From positions 1,463,383 to 1,527,382 of the forward strand of contig NZ_KB899636.1 in assembly GCF_000378405.1 (NCBI RefSeq): DNA of 64,000 nucleotides. The letters are read 5' to 3'. Below the pieces are notes generated by a model. The model did not search any database, was not told where the DNA came from, and saw nothing but the letters and a program-made list of their open reading frames with translations. A program made the position numbers and the translations under genes. This stretch comes from Succinimonas amylolytica DSM 2873 (GTDB lineage Bacteria > Pseudomonadota > Gammaproteobacteria > Enterobacterales > Succinivibrionaceae). This document shows, piece after piece, positions 17,883 through 26,385 of the stretch (position 1 is the stretch's first letter; each line of letters opens with the position of its first letter).

Positions 17883-18510
17883 TTTGCGGTGCTTTCTGTG
17901 TTTTTAGTGTGGGACGGGAGCGGTTTCTGAGAACCATGGCTCTCATCAAACGTTCCGCATCCTCCTGCCAGGATCCGTTGTAGTCAGACAGGTTGTGCAA
18001 ATTTCCCGGTTCCCGGAGCATTCCGAGAAGTCTGATAAGATCTCCGGGGATCTCGGAGGCAAAGCCTTCGTCCAGAACTCTTTTCAGAAAATACCGTAGA
18101 ATTCCGGTGGCATTTTCCAGCGGTTCCGCGATATCCCTCCGGGTTTTTCGGACCAGTCCGGTGAGTTCCAGCTCCCGGTTTCTGAGTCTCTCAAGCTCCC
18201 GGCTCTTTTCTGCAAGAATCTCAGGGAGGTATTCCGGGGCATCTGCAGGGGTGAGCGGCCTTTCCGGCTCTGCGGGGCTGAGGCCGTCTTCGTAATTGTG
18301 AGAAAATTTGGTAGCTGTTTTTCCCGGATTAGGGGGGATGTTTTCCGGATCGCTGTTTTCGGATTTCTGAAGTTCCTTAAGAAGTCTGGAAACGGTGCTG
18401 AAGGAGCCGTGTCCCAGTTTTTTCCGGATACTTATTACAGTTACTGCTTCCCCGGCCTCGCGGAGTGCATCAGCAGCCTTCCTGACATCAGTAATGGTAA
18501 GCCTGGGCAT
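17875..18510 (-). CDS. KfrA-type DNA-binding protein, second copy
   Basis: A 211-residue protein. The first ~50 residues match the KfrA N-terminal DNA-binding domain: DVRKAADALREAGEAVTVISIRKKLGHGSFSTVSRLLKEL, with the diagnostic GHGS-(Y/F)-STV/I turn. A charged, helical middle and tail follow (EILAEKSRELERLRNRELELTGLVRKTRR), shorter than the long coiled coil of plasmid KfrA. KfrA proteins are plasmid-borne autoregulators and segregation factors. The gene overlaps the start region of its neighbour by 23 bp and the next gene by 8 bp, so the operon is tightly coupled. Similar N-termini show that it and 18488-19123 are paralogs. Confidence 0.75.
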   Translation of the reverse strand: MPRLTITDVRKAADALREAGEAVTVISIRKKLGHGSFSTVSRLLKELQKSENSDPENIPPNPGKTATKFSHNYEDGLSPAEPERPLTPADAPEYLPEILAEKSRELERLRNRELELTGLVRKTRRDIAEPLENATGILRYFLKRVLDEGFASEIPGDLIRLLGMLREPGNLHNLSDYNGSWQEDAERLMRAMVLRNRSRPTLKTQKAPQNE

Positions 18511-19123
18511 AGCTCTGTTTCCTTTCTGTCAGATCCTGCAGCATTCTGATAATGGCGTTCAGGCTTTCGATTCCCCCGGCGAACTCGTGTACTCTGGGAG
18601 AATTCCTGATGCGTTCGGTTTCGGATATAAGATGCCGGATAACCAGGGTTTTCATGTGGTTTACGGTGCTCTCCGTGAGTCCGGCTACTTCCCTGGAAAA
18701 TACCCGTTCCGGTCTGAGGCCGCTGAGAAATTCTGGAAGATCGCTTCTTTCCGGAAGGTGTCTGATGATAATCTGGCAGAGTTCGTACAGAAAAATATAT
18801 TCGCCGATTCGGGCCGGATCTTCCAGATGCGCCAGAGTCTTTTCCAGTTCCTCAATATGGCCCTGTACTCTGGAAATGGTGATGTTTGTTTCATAAAGCA
18901 CCCTGGCTGTTTCGGTATCTCCGGAGGCGCCGGCCCGATTTTCCAGGTAGGAGTTTTTGGAGATCCTGCGGGTGGTAAGACGGTTGTCCGTCAGTACCTT
19001 CCGGATAGTGCTGTAGGAGCCATGTCCTGTCATTTCCCGGATGCGGTTAAGGCTCAGGGACTCTCCCGAGGCCAGGATTGTTCTTGCGGCCTTCAGGATT
19101 TCGTCGCGGGTTACCTCTGCCAT
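18488..19123 (-). CDS. KfrA-type DNA-binding protein, first copy
   Basis: A 211-residue protein with the KfrA N-terminal domain (TRDEILKAARTILASGESLSLNRIREMTGHGSYSTIRKVL). It is followed by helical segments including ISRVQGHIEELEKTLAHL. The HTH GHGSYSTI turn is intact. It lies 20 bp after the aldose-epimerase gene and overlaps the second KfrA-type gene by 23 bp. It could bind the 10-bp direct repeats at 21581-21690 and regulate the operon, as KfrA proteins bind repeats near their own promoters; that is inference. Confidence 0.75.
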   Translation of the reverse strand: MAEVTRDEILKAARTILASGESLSLNRIREMTGHGSYSTIRKVLTDNRLTTRRISKNSYLENRAGASGDTETARVLYETNITISRVQGHIEELEKTLAHLEDPARIGEYIFLYELCQIIIRHLPERSDLPEFLSGLRPERVFSREVAGLTESTVNHMKTLVIRHLISETERIRNSPRVHEFAGGIESLNAIIRMLQDLTERKQSYAQAYHY

Positions 19124-19143
19124 TTTCGAGAGTGCTCCCGGAA

Positions 19144-21387
19144 TCAGAGGTTGCCGGAGTTTGCGGATTCCGGAAGGGAATCCGTACTTTTATTCCGGGA
19201 AGGCGGTGCGGAATCCCGGAAGAAGGGATTTTCCGCTTTCCGGGAACCGGAAACCGCGGCATTTTCCTGCAAAAGAAGCGGAGTATTGTCCTCTGTGGAG
19301 GTTAGCGTTTCAGGCGAGGATAAGTCTGCTGCTAACTTTGTTCCGGCACGGGAAGTGTTCACGGAGGCGGGAGGTTCAGTGCCGGGGGCAGGAGCCTTCA
19401 TTGCCTTTGGTGTGGCTGGGGCGGGGGAGAGTTCCCGGCATTCCGGAGTCTCCGAAAACGTCGTGATTTTCGCCGCTTTAGTGCCTTTCAGGTAAACATC
19501 TCTGAAGAAAGGTTCTCCGGACTGGTTTTCCTGGGCTTCGAGAGCAGCCAGCTCCTCCTCAAGTACTTCCAGGGGTTCCAGAATCTCCGGAATCCGGTTT
19601 TGGACAATTTTGTAGACAATGGATTTCCTGAATGTTTTTCCGGCTTTGAGTACGGGGCATCTGGCCTGAAATTCCGGATGGTTGATCGCATCAGGAAAAT
19701 ATTCCGGCTCCAGAGCGAGTCCCTCATGATTGCGGTAGATTTTGCCTGCAGTTCTGCCGGGAACTCCCTCTAGGGCATTTCCGCTGTAAACCTGAAGAGC
19801 CGGATAATCAGAATATACTTCCAGAGTGAGCATTGTTTCGGGGCAGTAGAGTTCGCAGAGGAGGGTAACAGGGGTACTGTCTGCGTCCGGAGTGTCCCAT
19901 ACTGCTGCTTTATCGGGGAGCCGGGGATCCTGGTATGCGAGAACATGATCAATACCGCCGAATGGGTAGCATTCCGTGGCAGCCTCGATGTTGTAGGACA
20001 GCGGAAGTATTCCGGAGAAATCCAGGGGGGATTCTTCCTGAGTGCTTACGGTTCCGTCTGGAATTCCGGTGTTGTCGGTGTTGAGAATGACTGCCTTTTC
20101 AGCTTTCAGGAACTGTCCCTCCAGACTGTTACGGAGACTGAGATTCCAGTAGATATGGCTGGTGATGTTTATCGGAGTATCCCGGGAGGACGCCGCCTCG
20201 TAGTCGATGTGAAGGGCGTTGTCGTCGTCCAGGGTATAGGTAACCAGCAGAGTCAGATTGCCCGGGAAGCCATTGTCCATGTCCGGAGATACAAGCTTCA
20301 GGGTTACAGATGATGGTGATACTTTGGTGAACTCGAAGCGTTTTTCAGAAAAACCGGTAATCCCTCCGTGCAGGGTATGCTCGTATCCGGAATCCCGAAC
20401 CAGACTATAGATCTGGCCGTTAAGCTCGAACCTGCCGCGGGCAATGCGGTTTGCCACCCGACCTACGGTAGCCCCCAGCTGAATCCGCTGCTCGGCATAG
20501 CGTGATGGCTTGGTTCCCAGAACCGGATGATAAACCAGTTTTTTGTCAGGATCCCACACCGAAAAGTCCAGAACTGTAGCCCCCCAGTCCATTACTGAAA
20601 CGGTATTGCCCCGGGAGTTGGTGATGGTGTGAACAATGGCGCCGACAGAATAGGGCAAGGCATGCAGCCAGGTGGTATCGGCATTTTCGGAATCGGAAAG
20701 AGAAGCTGTCAGATTCCGTGCAGCCGGCGGAGTTTCGGAGTAGTCCCCGTTTTCCGGCTTTCCGGAATAGGTCACGAAAAGGAGGGGATCGATAACTTTT
20801 CTTTCTCTCATCTGGCGAATTGGGGGAGCTGCCGGAGAGTCCTTGTCTTCAGGAGCGTTTTTCGGAAGTGCTGTTTCCGGAGCAGTATTATCCGGATTTG
20901 CAGCGGAACTGTCCGGCAATCTGTCTCCGGCGGCGTTTTCTGTGAGCGGTTCGGATGTGTCATTCTTGCAGTTAATGCCGGTGTTTTCATTTTCTTTCAG
21001 ATCTCTGCTGGCTTCGGAGGTGTCTGTAATCCCCGTGTCCTTCGGAGAGGGAGAAAAAATATCCGTTTTGCTATCAGCTTCGGGGGGAACTATATCTTGT
21101 GCGGCGGCATCCGGTTCGGCAGCCTGTTCTGAAACACAGTTCAGGATATTCCCGGAAACATCGGTGGCGTCGGAGCGGGGTTCAGAGTTTGCTGGGGCAG
21201 GAGTGTTTTGCGGAAGATCATTTTCCGGGGATTCCGCAATGCTTCCGGGCATTTTTTCTGCGGGAGTTTCGTTGCCTGAGGAAAACGAAGCTACAGGTTC
21301 CTGAGGTACAGCGGTACCGGCCGGAGGCAGTATTGCAGCAGGGGAGTCAGCAGTGATTTCTCTGTTATCCGGGATTGATGCATTCAT
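19144..21387 (-). CDS. Aldose-1-epimerase (GalM) domain with long disordered extensions
   Basis: GalM interconverts alpha and beta anomers of hexoses. The catalytic domain spans residues ~240-590. It shows GATVGRVANRIARG, YEHTLHGG (first catalytic His), NITSHIYWNLS (second His), GGIDHVLAY, and GLALEPEYFPDAINHPEF with the expected Glu, so it looks active. It is preceded by ~240 residues rich in Pro, Ala, Ser, Asp and Glu, and followed by a ~155-residue Pro/Ser-rich tail; ordinary GalM is about 340 residues in total. No signal peptide or lipobox is visible. ATG 21387 was chosen because the next upstream ATG (21471) lies only ~10 nt from the predicted transcription start. It heads an operon with two KfrA-type genes. 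Confidence 0.8.
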   Translation of the reverse strand: MNASIPDNREITADSPAAILPPAGTAVPQEPVASFSSGNETPAEKMPGSIAESPENDLPQNTPAPANSEPRSDATDVSGNILNCVSEQAAEPDAAAQDIVPPEADSKTDIFSPSPKDTGITDTSEASRDLKENENTGINCKNDTSEPLTENAAGDRLPDSSAANPDNTAPETALPKNAPEDKDSPAAPPIRQMRERKVIDPLLFVTYSGKPENGDYSETPPAARNLTASLSDSENADTTWLHALPYSVGAIVHTITNSRGNTVSVMDWGATVLDFSVWDPDKKLVYHPVLGTKPSRYAEQRIQLGATVGRVANRIARGRFELNGQIYSLVRDSGYEHTLHGGITGFSEKRFEFTKVSPSSVTLKLVSPDMDNGFPGNLTLLVTYTLDDDNALHIDYEAASSRDTPINITSHIYWNLSLRNSLEGQFLKAEKAVILNTDNTGIPDGTVSTQEESPLDFSGILPLSYNIEAATECYPFGGIDHVLAYQDPRLPDKAAVWDTPDADSTPVTLLCELYCPETMLTLEVYSDYPALQVYSGNALEGVPGRTAGKIYRNHEGLALEPEYFPDAINHPEFQARCPVLKAGKTFRKSIVYKIVQNRIPEILEPLEVLEEELAALEAQENQSGEPFFRDVYLKGTKAAKITTFSETPECRELSPAPATPKAMKAPAPGTEPPASVNTSRAGTKLAADLSSPETLTSTEDNTPLLLQENAAVSGSRKAENPFFRDSAPPSRNKSTDSLPESANSGNL

Positions 21388-21487
21388 GACCTTGATTCCT
21401 GTAACTGTAAAAGACGTGGATTTCGGGGGAAAAGCGGACGTCTGTCCTGATGCGGCAGGACAACGCGGCATTTTCAGTTGCAGGAAT

Positions 21488-21493
21488 ATTATA
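21488..21493 (-). promoter_or_regulatory. -10 box for the GalM-KfrA operon
   Basis: On the minus strand TATAAT lies about 100 bp before ATG 21387. The -35 region is A-rich without a good hexamer. Confidence 0.5.
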
Positions 21494-21580
21494 GTTTTTT
21501 TCGTGATTTTTGCGATACAGTTTTTATTTCCTGAAGATGGGTTCGGGCTTTTGTTTGGCCGATTTTTTTTGGGGGTTTTG

Positions 21581-21690
21581 GGTAATGCTGGGTAATGCTG
21601 GGTAATGCTGGGTAATGCTGGGTAATGCTGGGTAATGCTGGGTAATGTTGGGTAATGCTGGGTAATGCTGGGTAATGTTGGGTAATGTGG
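21581..21690. repeat. Eleven 10-bp direct repeats (GGTAATGCTG)
   Basis: Eleven head-to-tail units, eight identical; units at 21641 and 21671 read GTTG at the end and the last reads GTGG. The 10-bp period puts every unit on nearly the same face of the helix. The array lies between the divergent promoters of the GalM-KfrA operon and the unknown gene at 21808. It may be an iteron-like binding array or simple slippage expansion. Confidence 0.95.
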
Positions 21691-21807
21691 AGTTCTGTAA
21701 GGCAGTGGTACATTCTAAAAATAATCAAAGATTGTTACAAATATGTCGGGGAAATTCATAGTAAGGAGTAAAATAAAACATGAATAACGTACAAGGGATT
21801 TTTATTG

Positions 21808-23520
21808 ATGGAAATGATTGCCGAAGATCAAGAATGCATTCAGGAGTGTGTTATTAAGGAATGCTTTTATTTCACCAGCTTTTTGGAAAAGTTCAACAGT
21901 CTGGGAATGAGTATTCGGAAAAGCTTTCTGGAGCGGATTCCTGATTTTCAGTTTAATATGCTTCTTCCGGTATTTGAGACCAGAATTATAAAAAGAAAAA
22001 AACGGGATGTGATTATCTCCCTGAAAATTACCCCGCTTTTCCGGGTGGTAGTGCTGGTTATGGACAATACCGGTTTTTTTCTGGATATAGATGCCGAGTA
22101 CTATATAAACAAATGGGTCGACCGGGTTCCGGTGTATTCTGTCCCCGCCATGCTTCGGATGAAGCCGGAATCGGAACCGGAAAAGGTTCTCGGCTCGCAT
22201 TTTCAGTTTCAGGGGGAGAATTCCCGGGGCTGCCTCTGGCTTAACTCCTCCTGCCTCCAGCTTATGAACCTCTATGCCGCATATTCCCTTAATGTTCTAA
22301 TGCGGAAGATTCGGAGAGAGTTTACCCGTTTCCTGAAGAAGCGCAGTGCCGGAAGACCGGCGGACATGTCAGTATTCCTCTGTACCGATGATTTTCAGAA
22401 TAATTTGCGGAATACTGTGAGTCCAGATTCCTGGTTTCTCAGGAAGGATGTGGATGATTTCAGAAGAAAGCAGTCTGAATGGACGAACAGTTTAAAACGC
22501 CGGGAATTTCGGGGCATTTTTTCCGGACTTGCGGAGATAACAGCCACGGAAATACAGAAAGTTTTTCAGAATGAGGACATCCGTGATGTATACGGTCTGA
22601 TTTCCGGGGAACTTTGCAAGGCAGTTTCCGCTAGTGCCTCTGGAACGGCCAGAAAGACAGGCGGGGCGCAGCTGACATGCTTCAGAAGAGTTGCGGAAGT
22701 GCTCCGGAAGGATTTATCCGACAATGACGTCCGGCCGGTGTTGCTGGTTTTTTCCGCTCCGGAAGAGGTATCCCGCATGGAGGATTATTTCAGCAGGAGC
22801 CCGGAACTCAAAAGGAGGTTTTTTTTAAGTGATCCGGCAAACCTGCTCCGGATAGCAGGAAGACGGCTTGGTATTCTGTTTCAGGATGAGCCGGATCAGT
22901 TTCAGGACTGCTTTATGCGCGGTTTTCATGCTGGGGCCGATTTAATGGCTGTAAGTCTTCCTGCCGACTGTACCGGTAATTCTCGGATTGCTGACAATTT
23001 CAATCCCCGTTTCCTGAGAGCTTCTTATATTCAGGAGATTCTGGATGGCGGGTTTTTCGAAAATCCCGAAGATTATACGTTTTCGGAGCGGGTAACCTCG
23101 GAAGAGAATCTGCCCTGGAGTCCTGGTCTGTTCCTGGAAATCGTGCGGGAGTACTGCGTTAAAAAACGGGAGCTCCGGCTTTGGGACTACCGTGAGCTTT
23201 TGAATATTGAAACCATGGCACTGAAATCGCCGCAGCTCTTCAGAGTGCGGATTCCGGGAGCCGATGCGGGATCGGTTTATGCCGCAAAACAGACGTTCCT
23301 GGAATGTCTCCAAAAGAGTTTTGAAATCAGGGATTCCGGAATTAAGGTGAATTCCCACGTCTTTGAAATCTCCCTCAAACGAAAACCGGTTTACAGCAGA
23401 ATAATCTGTATGAGACCAGACAGAATGAGCATTTCAGAATTACGTTTTCTGTGTGCCCTGGCAGGGGATGAGAGTCGGGTTCACGGTATTACCTGGCAAT
23501 CAGAAAATCAGGTATCCTGA
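21808..23520 (+). CDS. Unknown 570-residue protein
   Basis: I do not recognise this protein. It appears soluble, with no signal peptide and no clear membrane span. It contains many Phe, Arg and Glu residues and segments such as RIIKRKKRDVIISLKITPLFRVVVLVMDNTG and RRLGILFQDEPDQFQ. The last ~120 residues read like an alpha/beta domain (NSHVFEISLKRKPVYSRIICMRP). ATG 21808 was chosen: AGGGA at 21794-21798 gives 9-nt spacing; TTG 21805 and ATG 21814 are alternatives. It is divergent from the GalM-KfrA operon across the 10-bp repeat array and convergent with minCDE, sharing their bidirectional terminator. Confidence 0.6.
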   Translation: MEMIAEDQECIQECVIKECFYFTSFLEKFNSLGMSIRKSFLERIPDFQFNMLLPVFETRIIKRKKRDVIISLKITPLFRVVVLVMDNTGFFLDIDAEYYINKWVDRVPVYSVPAMLRMKPESEPEKVLGSHFQFQGENSRGCLWLNSSCLQLMNLYAAYSLNVLMRKIRREFTRFLKKRSAGRPADMSVFLCTDDFQNNLRNTVSPDSWFLRKDVDDFRRKQSEWTNSLKRREFRGIFSGLAEITATEIQKVFQNEDIRDVYGLISGELCKAVSASASGTARKTGGAQLTCFRRVAEVLRKDLSDNDVRPVLLVFSAPEEVSRMEDYFSRSPELKRRFFLSDPANLLRIAGRRLGILFQDEPDQFQDCFMRGFHAGADLMAVSLPADCTGNSRIADNFNPRFLRASYIQEILDGGFFENPEDYTFSERVTSEENLPWSPGLFLEIVREYCVKKRELRLWDYRELLNIETMALKSPQLFRVRIPGADAGSVYAAKQTFLECLQKSFEIRDSGIKVNSHVFEISLKRKPVYSRIICMRPDRMSISELRFLCALAGDESRVHGITWQSENQVS

Positions 23521-23600
23521 AGCCCTGGGGCAATCTTTTGCGTTGCCTTTAGGAATTGCGGTGTTTCTGGCGTCATTCAGTAATGGTGCCGGTCACAAAC

Positions 23601-23634
23601 AAAAAACCGGAATCGCAGCGGACTCCGGTTTTTT
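23601..23634. terminator. Bidirectional terminator between the unknown gene and minE
   Basis: An 11-bp perfect stem (AAAAAACCGGA 23601-23611 with TCCGGTTTTTT 23624-23634) gives a T-run in both directions, serving the convergent genes. Confidence 0.88.
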
Positions 23635-23661
23635 CAGGATACGAAACCTCAACACAAATTT

Positions 23662-24024
23662 TCAGGATTTTGCTTCCTCAGTTTCGGTTATCGGCTTGAT
23701 GCTGTTGATTTCCTCTTCGGTGGAATAATGATCGTGAACTCCGCTGGGAATAGTGCCGTCGTACTGCGGATCCAAAGATACGGAAACTTCCATCATTGAA
23801 GTTTCATTCTGCTGAGACACGTTAACCTGAACCTGATCATCATTGATCTGCACATATTTCTTAATTGCGGCAAGAATGTCCATTTTGAGCTGGGGCAGGA
23901 AATCGGGACCGCTACGGTTTTCGCGATCATGAACAAGAATAACCTGAAGGCGATCTTTTAGAATTTTTGCCGACTGCTGGTTATCCTTCTTTTTGTTAGA
24001 AAACAAGTCACTTAGCCAAGACAT
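23662..24024 (-). CDS. minE: Cell division topological specificity factor MinE
   Basis: MinE binds MinD at the membrane, stimulates its ATPase and drives pole-to-pole oscillation, so that division occurs at mid-cell. The 120 residues include the N-terminal membrane-targeting/anti-MinCD segment (MSWLSDLFSNKKKD, AKILKDRLQVILVHDR) and the dimerisation domain (LKMDILAAIKKYVQINDDQVQVNV). The usual length is about 88 residues; here an acidic tail of ~30 residues rich in Glu and Thr has been added. It is the last gene of minC-minD-minE on the minus strand, 21 bp after minD. Confidence 0.93.
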   Translation of the reverse strand: MSWLSDLFSNKKKDNQQSAKILKDRLQVILVHDRENRSGPDFLPQLKMDILAAIKKYVQINDDQVQVNVSQQNETSMMEVSVSLDPQYDGTIPSGVHDHYSTEEEINSIKPITETEEAKS

Positions 24025-24045
24025 GATATTTTCCCTTTCCAGTTG

Positions 24046-24969
24046 TTACATTTTTTTGCCAAAAAGTCTCTTCCACAGTCCTTTCTTTGGAGCGGTGATG
24101 AAACGGAACGGAATATCTGTGCTGCCAAGAAGACGCTGCACGGTGTCCATATATGCCATTCCGGCTTCGGATTCCTCGTCGTAGACAATGGGCTTCCCGG
24201 AATTGGAAGCCTTAAGTACCGAAGGGGACTCTGGAATAACGCCGATGAGCTGGATGCTCAGCAGATCCACCACGTCATCCTTGCTCAGCATCTCTTCCTT
24301 TTCGACTCTTTCCGGAGAGTATCTGGTAAGGAGCAGGTACGGTTTAATGGGATCAAGATTGTATTCGGCGCGACGGCTCTTGGAATCAAGAATGCCGATA
24401 ATGCGGTCCGAATCTCGTACTGATGATATTTCGGGATTAGTAGTAACAATCGCCACATCTGCAAAGTACAGAGCCATCAGAGCACCGGTTTCAATGCCTG
24501 CCGGGGAGTCGCAGATGATATATTCAAAACCCATGTTATCAAGCTCGTGCAGAACCCTTGCTACCCCTTCCTTGGTCAGAGCATCCTTGTCTCTGGTCTG
24601 TGAAGCCGGCAGAATAAAAAGGTTTTCGCAGTTTCTGTCCTTGATAAGAGCCTGGTTAAGAGCGGCTTCTTTGCGGATTACATTTACCAGATCATAGACT
24701 ACTCTTCTTTCGCAGCCCATTATCAGATCCAGATTACGCAGACCTACGTCAAAATCGATAACGCAGGTTTTATGGCCTTCCAGGGCAAGTCCGGAGCTAA
24801 TAGCGGCGCTGGAGGTTGTCTTGCCGACGCCACCCTTTCCGGAAGTCACCACGAAAATTCTGGCATTGAAGCCGGTTCTGTAGTCAGGATGAGCCGCATC
24901 GGCTGAACTAACTTCCTGAAGGGCTGAATCAGCAACCTGATCCTCGGTATTGGTATTATTTTCTGCCAT
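24046..24969 (-). CDS. minD: Septum site-determining ATPase MinD
   Basis: MinD is a membrane-cycling ATPase of the ParA/Mrp family that recruits MinC and MinE. The deviant Walker A SGKGGVGKTT is at residues ~43-52, followed by CVIDFDVGLRNLD and YIICDSPAGIE. The C-terminal amphipathic membrane-targeting helix (KKGLWKRLFGKKM) is present. The protein is 307 residues against about 270 normally, because ~35 polar residues precede the usual start of the fold (ARIFVVTSGKGG). No internal ATG near the fold offers a shorter start, so the extension seems real. Confidence 0.95.
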   Translation of the reverse strand: MAENNTNTEDQVADSALQEVSSADAAHPDYRTGFNARIFVVTSGKGGVGKTTSSAAISSGLALEGHKTCVIDFDVGLRNLDLIMGCERRVVYDLVNVIRKEAALNQALIKDRNCENLFILPASQTRDKDALTKEGVARVLHELDNMGFEYIICDSPAGIETGALMALYFADVAIVTTNPEISSVRDSDRIIGILDSKSRRAEYNLDPIKPYLLLTRYSPERVEKEEMLSKDDVVDLLSIQLIGVIPESPSVLKASNSGKPIVYDEESEAGMAYMDTVQRLLGSTDIPFRFITAPKKGLWKRLFGKKM

Positions 24970-25006
24970 TTAACGCAAAATTCCTCTTAAAAAACGGGAA
25001 CACCAG

Positions 25007-25795
25007 TTAAAAACTCTGTTCCTCAAAACTGAATCCTTCTCCGTTCAGACGCACCAGCACAGAACGTCCGAGATACTTCTCGGGGATGTCGTCCATGGTG
25101 CAGAACACCCCTGCTATGGAAACCAGCTGCGGCTGGAAGTTTGTGCAGAAGATTACAGATGTCTTGTCTCCGCTTCTTCCGGCCATCAGTCTGCCGCGCA
25201 TGGCTCCGAAAATAAAGATGCTGTTGTCTGCGGAAACATCAGCGCCGTAACCAACATTTCCTATGACGGTAAGGCTGTTGTTTCTGGCATAAAACTGCTT
25301 ACCGTTCCTGATGTTGCCGGTAATGGTATAGCTTTTCGGCGCATTTGTTTCTGCGTCGGTTCTGCATGTTTCGGAGCCGGCCTCAGATCCTGCTTTGTCA
25401 TTTTCCGTGTTTTCGGTATTGGTATTCTGTGCGGATGCCTGATCCTGCTCAGCATTCTGGCGTTCGGCCTGTATCTCCGACTGAGTCTTAAAAGGGGAGA
25501 CAATAACGTGACCGCGGTTCCGCAGCGCTTCATCCGTGTCCCTGTTTCCGGTTTCCATGATGCCCGTGCATCTGAAGCCTTTGTCCGAGACGGTTTTCAG
25601 AAGGCTTTCCGCTAGGTCGGGATCGTCAGCTGCCACGAGACTGCAGTCAAGCACCAGGGGAGTCGTTTTAATCCAGAGCGCAATGTTCTCATACTTGGCA
25701 CTGTTTTCCAGAAAAGACAGAATTTCTTCAGTATCTGCAGTGTCCAGATTCAGCACGGTTCCCTTAAAATTGCCGTTCTTGAATGCAATTGCCAT
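25007..25795 (-). CDS. minC: Septum site-determining protein MinC
   Basis: MinC inhibits FtsZ polymerisation and is carried by MinD. The 262-residue protein has an N-terminal FtsZ-inhibiting domain (to ~residue 105), a flexible Asn/Glu/Thr-rich linker (~110-155), and the C-terminal beta-helix domain with VIGNVGYGADVSADNSIFIFGAMRGRLMAG, which binds MinD. CTCCC upstream on the plus strand corresponds to GGGAG as ribosome binding site. It is the first gene of minCDE. Confidence 0.92.
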   Translation of the reverse strand: MAIAFKNGNFKGTVLNLDTADTEEILSFLENSAKYENIALWIKTTPLVLDCSLVAADDPDLAESLLKTVSDKGFRCTGIMETGNRDTDEALRNRGHVIVSPFKTQSEIQAERQNAEQDQASAQNTNTENTENDKAGSEAGSETCRTDAETNAPKSYTITGNIRNGKQFYARNNSLTVIGNVGYGADVSADNSIFIFGAMRGRLMAGRSGDKTSVIFCTNFQPQLVSIAGVFCTMDDIPEKYLGRSVLVRLNGEGFSFEEQSF

Positions 25796-25827
25796 CCGGC
25801 CCTCCCAGGAATGGATAAAACGGGTGA

Positions 25828-25857
25828 ATTATAGCCTATAATCCGGTGATAGATCAA
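25828..25857 (-). promoter_or_regulatory. minCDE promoter
   Basis: On the minus strand TTGATC (25857-25852), an 18-bp spacer and TATAAT (25833-25828), about 33 bp before the minC ATG. A plus-strand TATAAT at 25837-25842 overlaps it and could serve ycgL. Confidence 0.7.
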
Positions 25858-26065
25858 ATTGCACCTCCGGGGATTTTGAGGAGGTGCCGGGCATTTTTGC
25901 AAATTGTTTCGGGGGGAGTCCCCCTTAAATCCTGTCCGGAGGTTGCAATATTGCCGCAAAGGTCTTACATTGCCGCTGAACGGTTTAGACAGAGTCGGAA
26001 AATCGGAACAAAGCGAGCTGACGGTTCTGGTATTTCCGGAATTTCGGATTTTTAGGAGTATTGTC

Positions 26066-26347
26066 ATGGAATGTCTGATTTACAGAGCTTATACTGCGGA
26101 GCTTCGTCCGGTGTACCTATATCTCAAGGATCGGGAGGCTCTGGACCAGGTTCCTCAGGAAGTCAAAAAGAAACTCCGGAAGCTGGAATACAGCTTTACG
26201 TTTGATTTGTCTCCGGAGCGTTATCTGGAAAGAGTGTCCGCTCGCGACGTAATGACTGCTCTGGAAGAGAAGGGCTGGTTTATCCGTGTTGACAGCAACA
26301 CATCAGAAAACCTTCTGGAGGAACTCAGGCGTTCCAGTCAGAGGTAA
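26066..26347 (+). CDS. ycgL: YcgL-domain protein
   Basis: A 93-residue cytoplasmic protein with the YcgL pattern: CLIYRAYTAELRPVYLYLKDREAL, VPQEVKKKLRKLEYSFTFDLSPERYLERV, and the final EEKGWFIRVDSN. The function is unsettled. A longer in-frame reading starts at 25904, but ATG 26066 has AGGAG 7 nt upstream and gives the normal YcgL length. ycgL beside minC, in opposite orientation, is the arrangement found in enteric bacteria and supports a gamma-proteobacterial origin. Confidence 0.88.
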   Translation: MECLIYRAYTAELRPVYLYLKDREALDQVPQEVKKKLRKLEYSFTFDLSPERYLERVSARDVMTALEEKGWFIRVDSNTSENLLEELRRSSQR

Positions 26348-26385
26348 AAGCCGCCGGGGACATTTTCCGGCAGTCTGTTTCCGCC

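Noticed and set aside
17289..19123. KfrA-type genes as evidence that the window is a plasmid
   Set aside because: metF, serS, minCDE, rapZ and rlmI are chromosomal housekeeping genes in the same segment, and no replication initiator or par genes are present.
21581..21690. CRISPR array
   Set aside because: The units are contiguous 10-mers without spacers, and no cas gene is present in the window.
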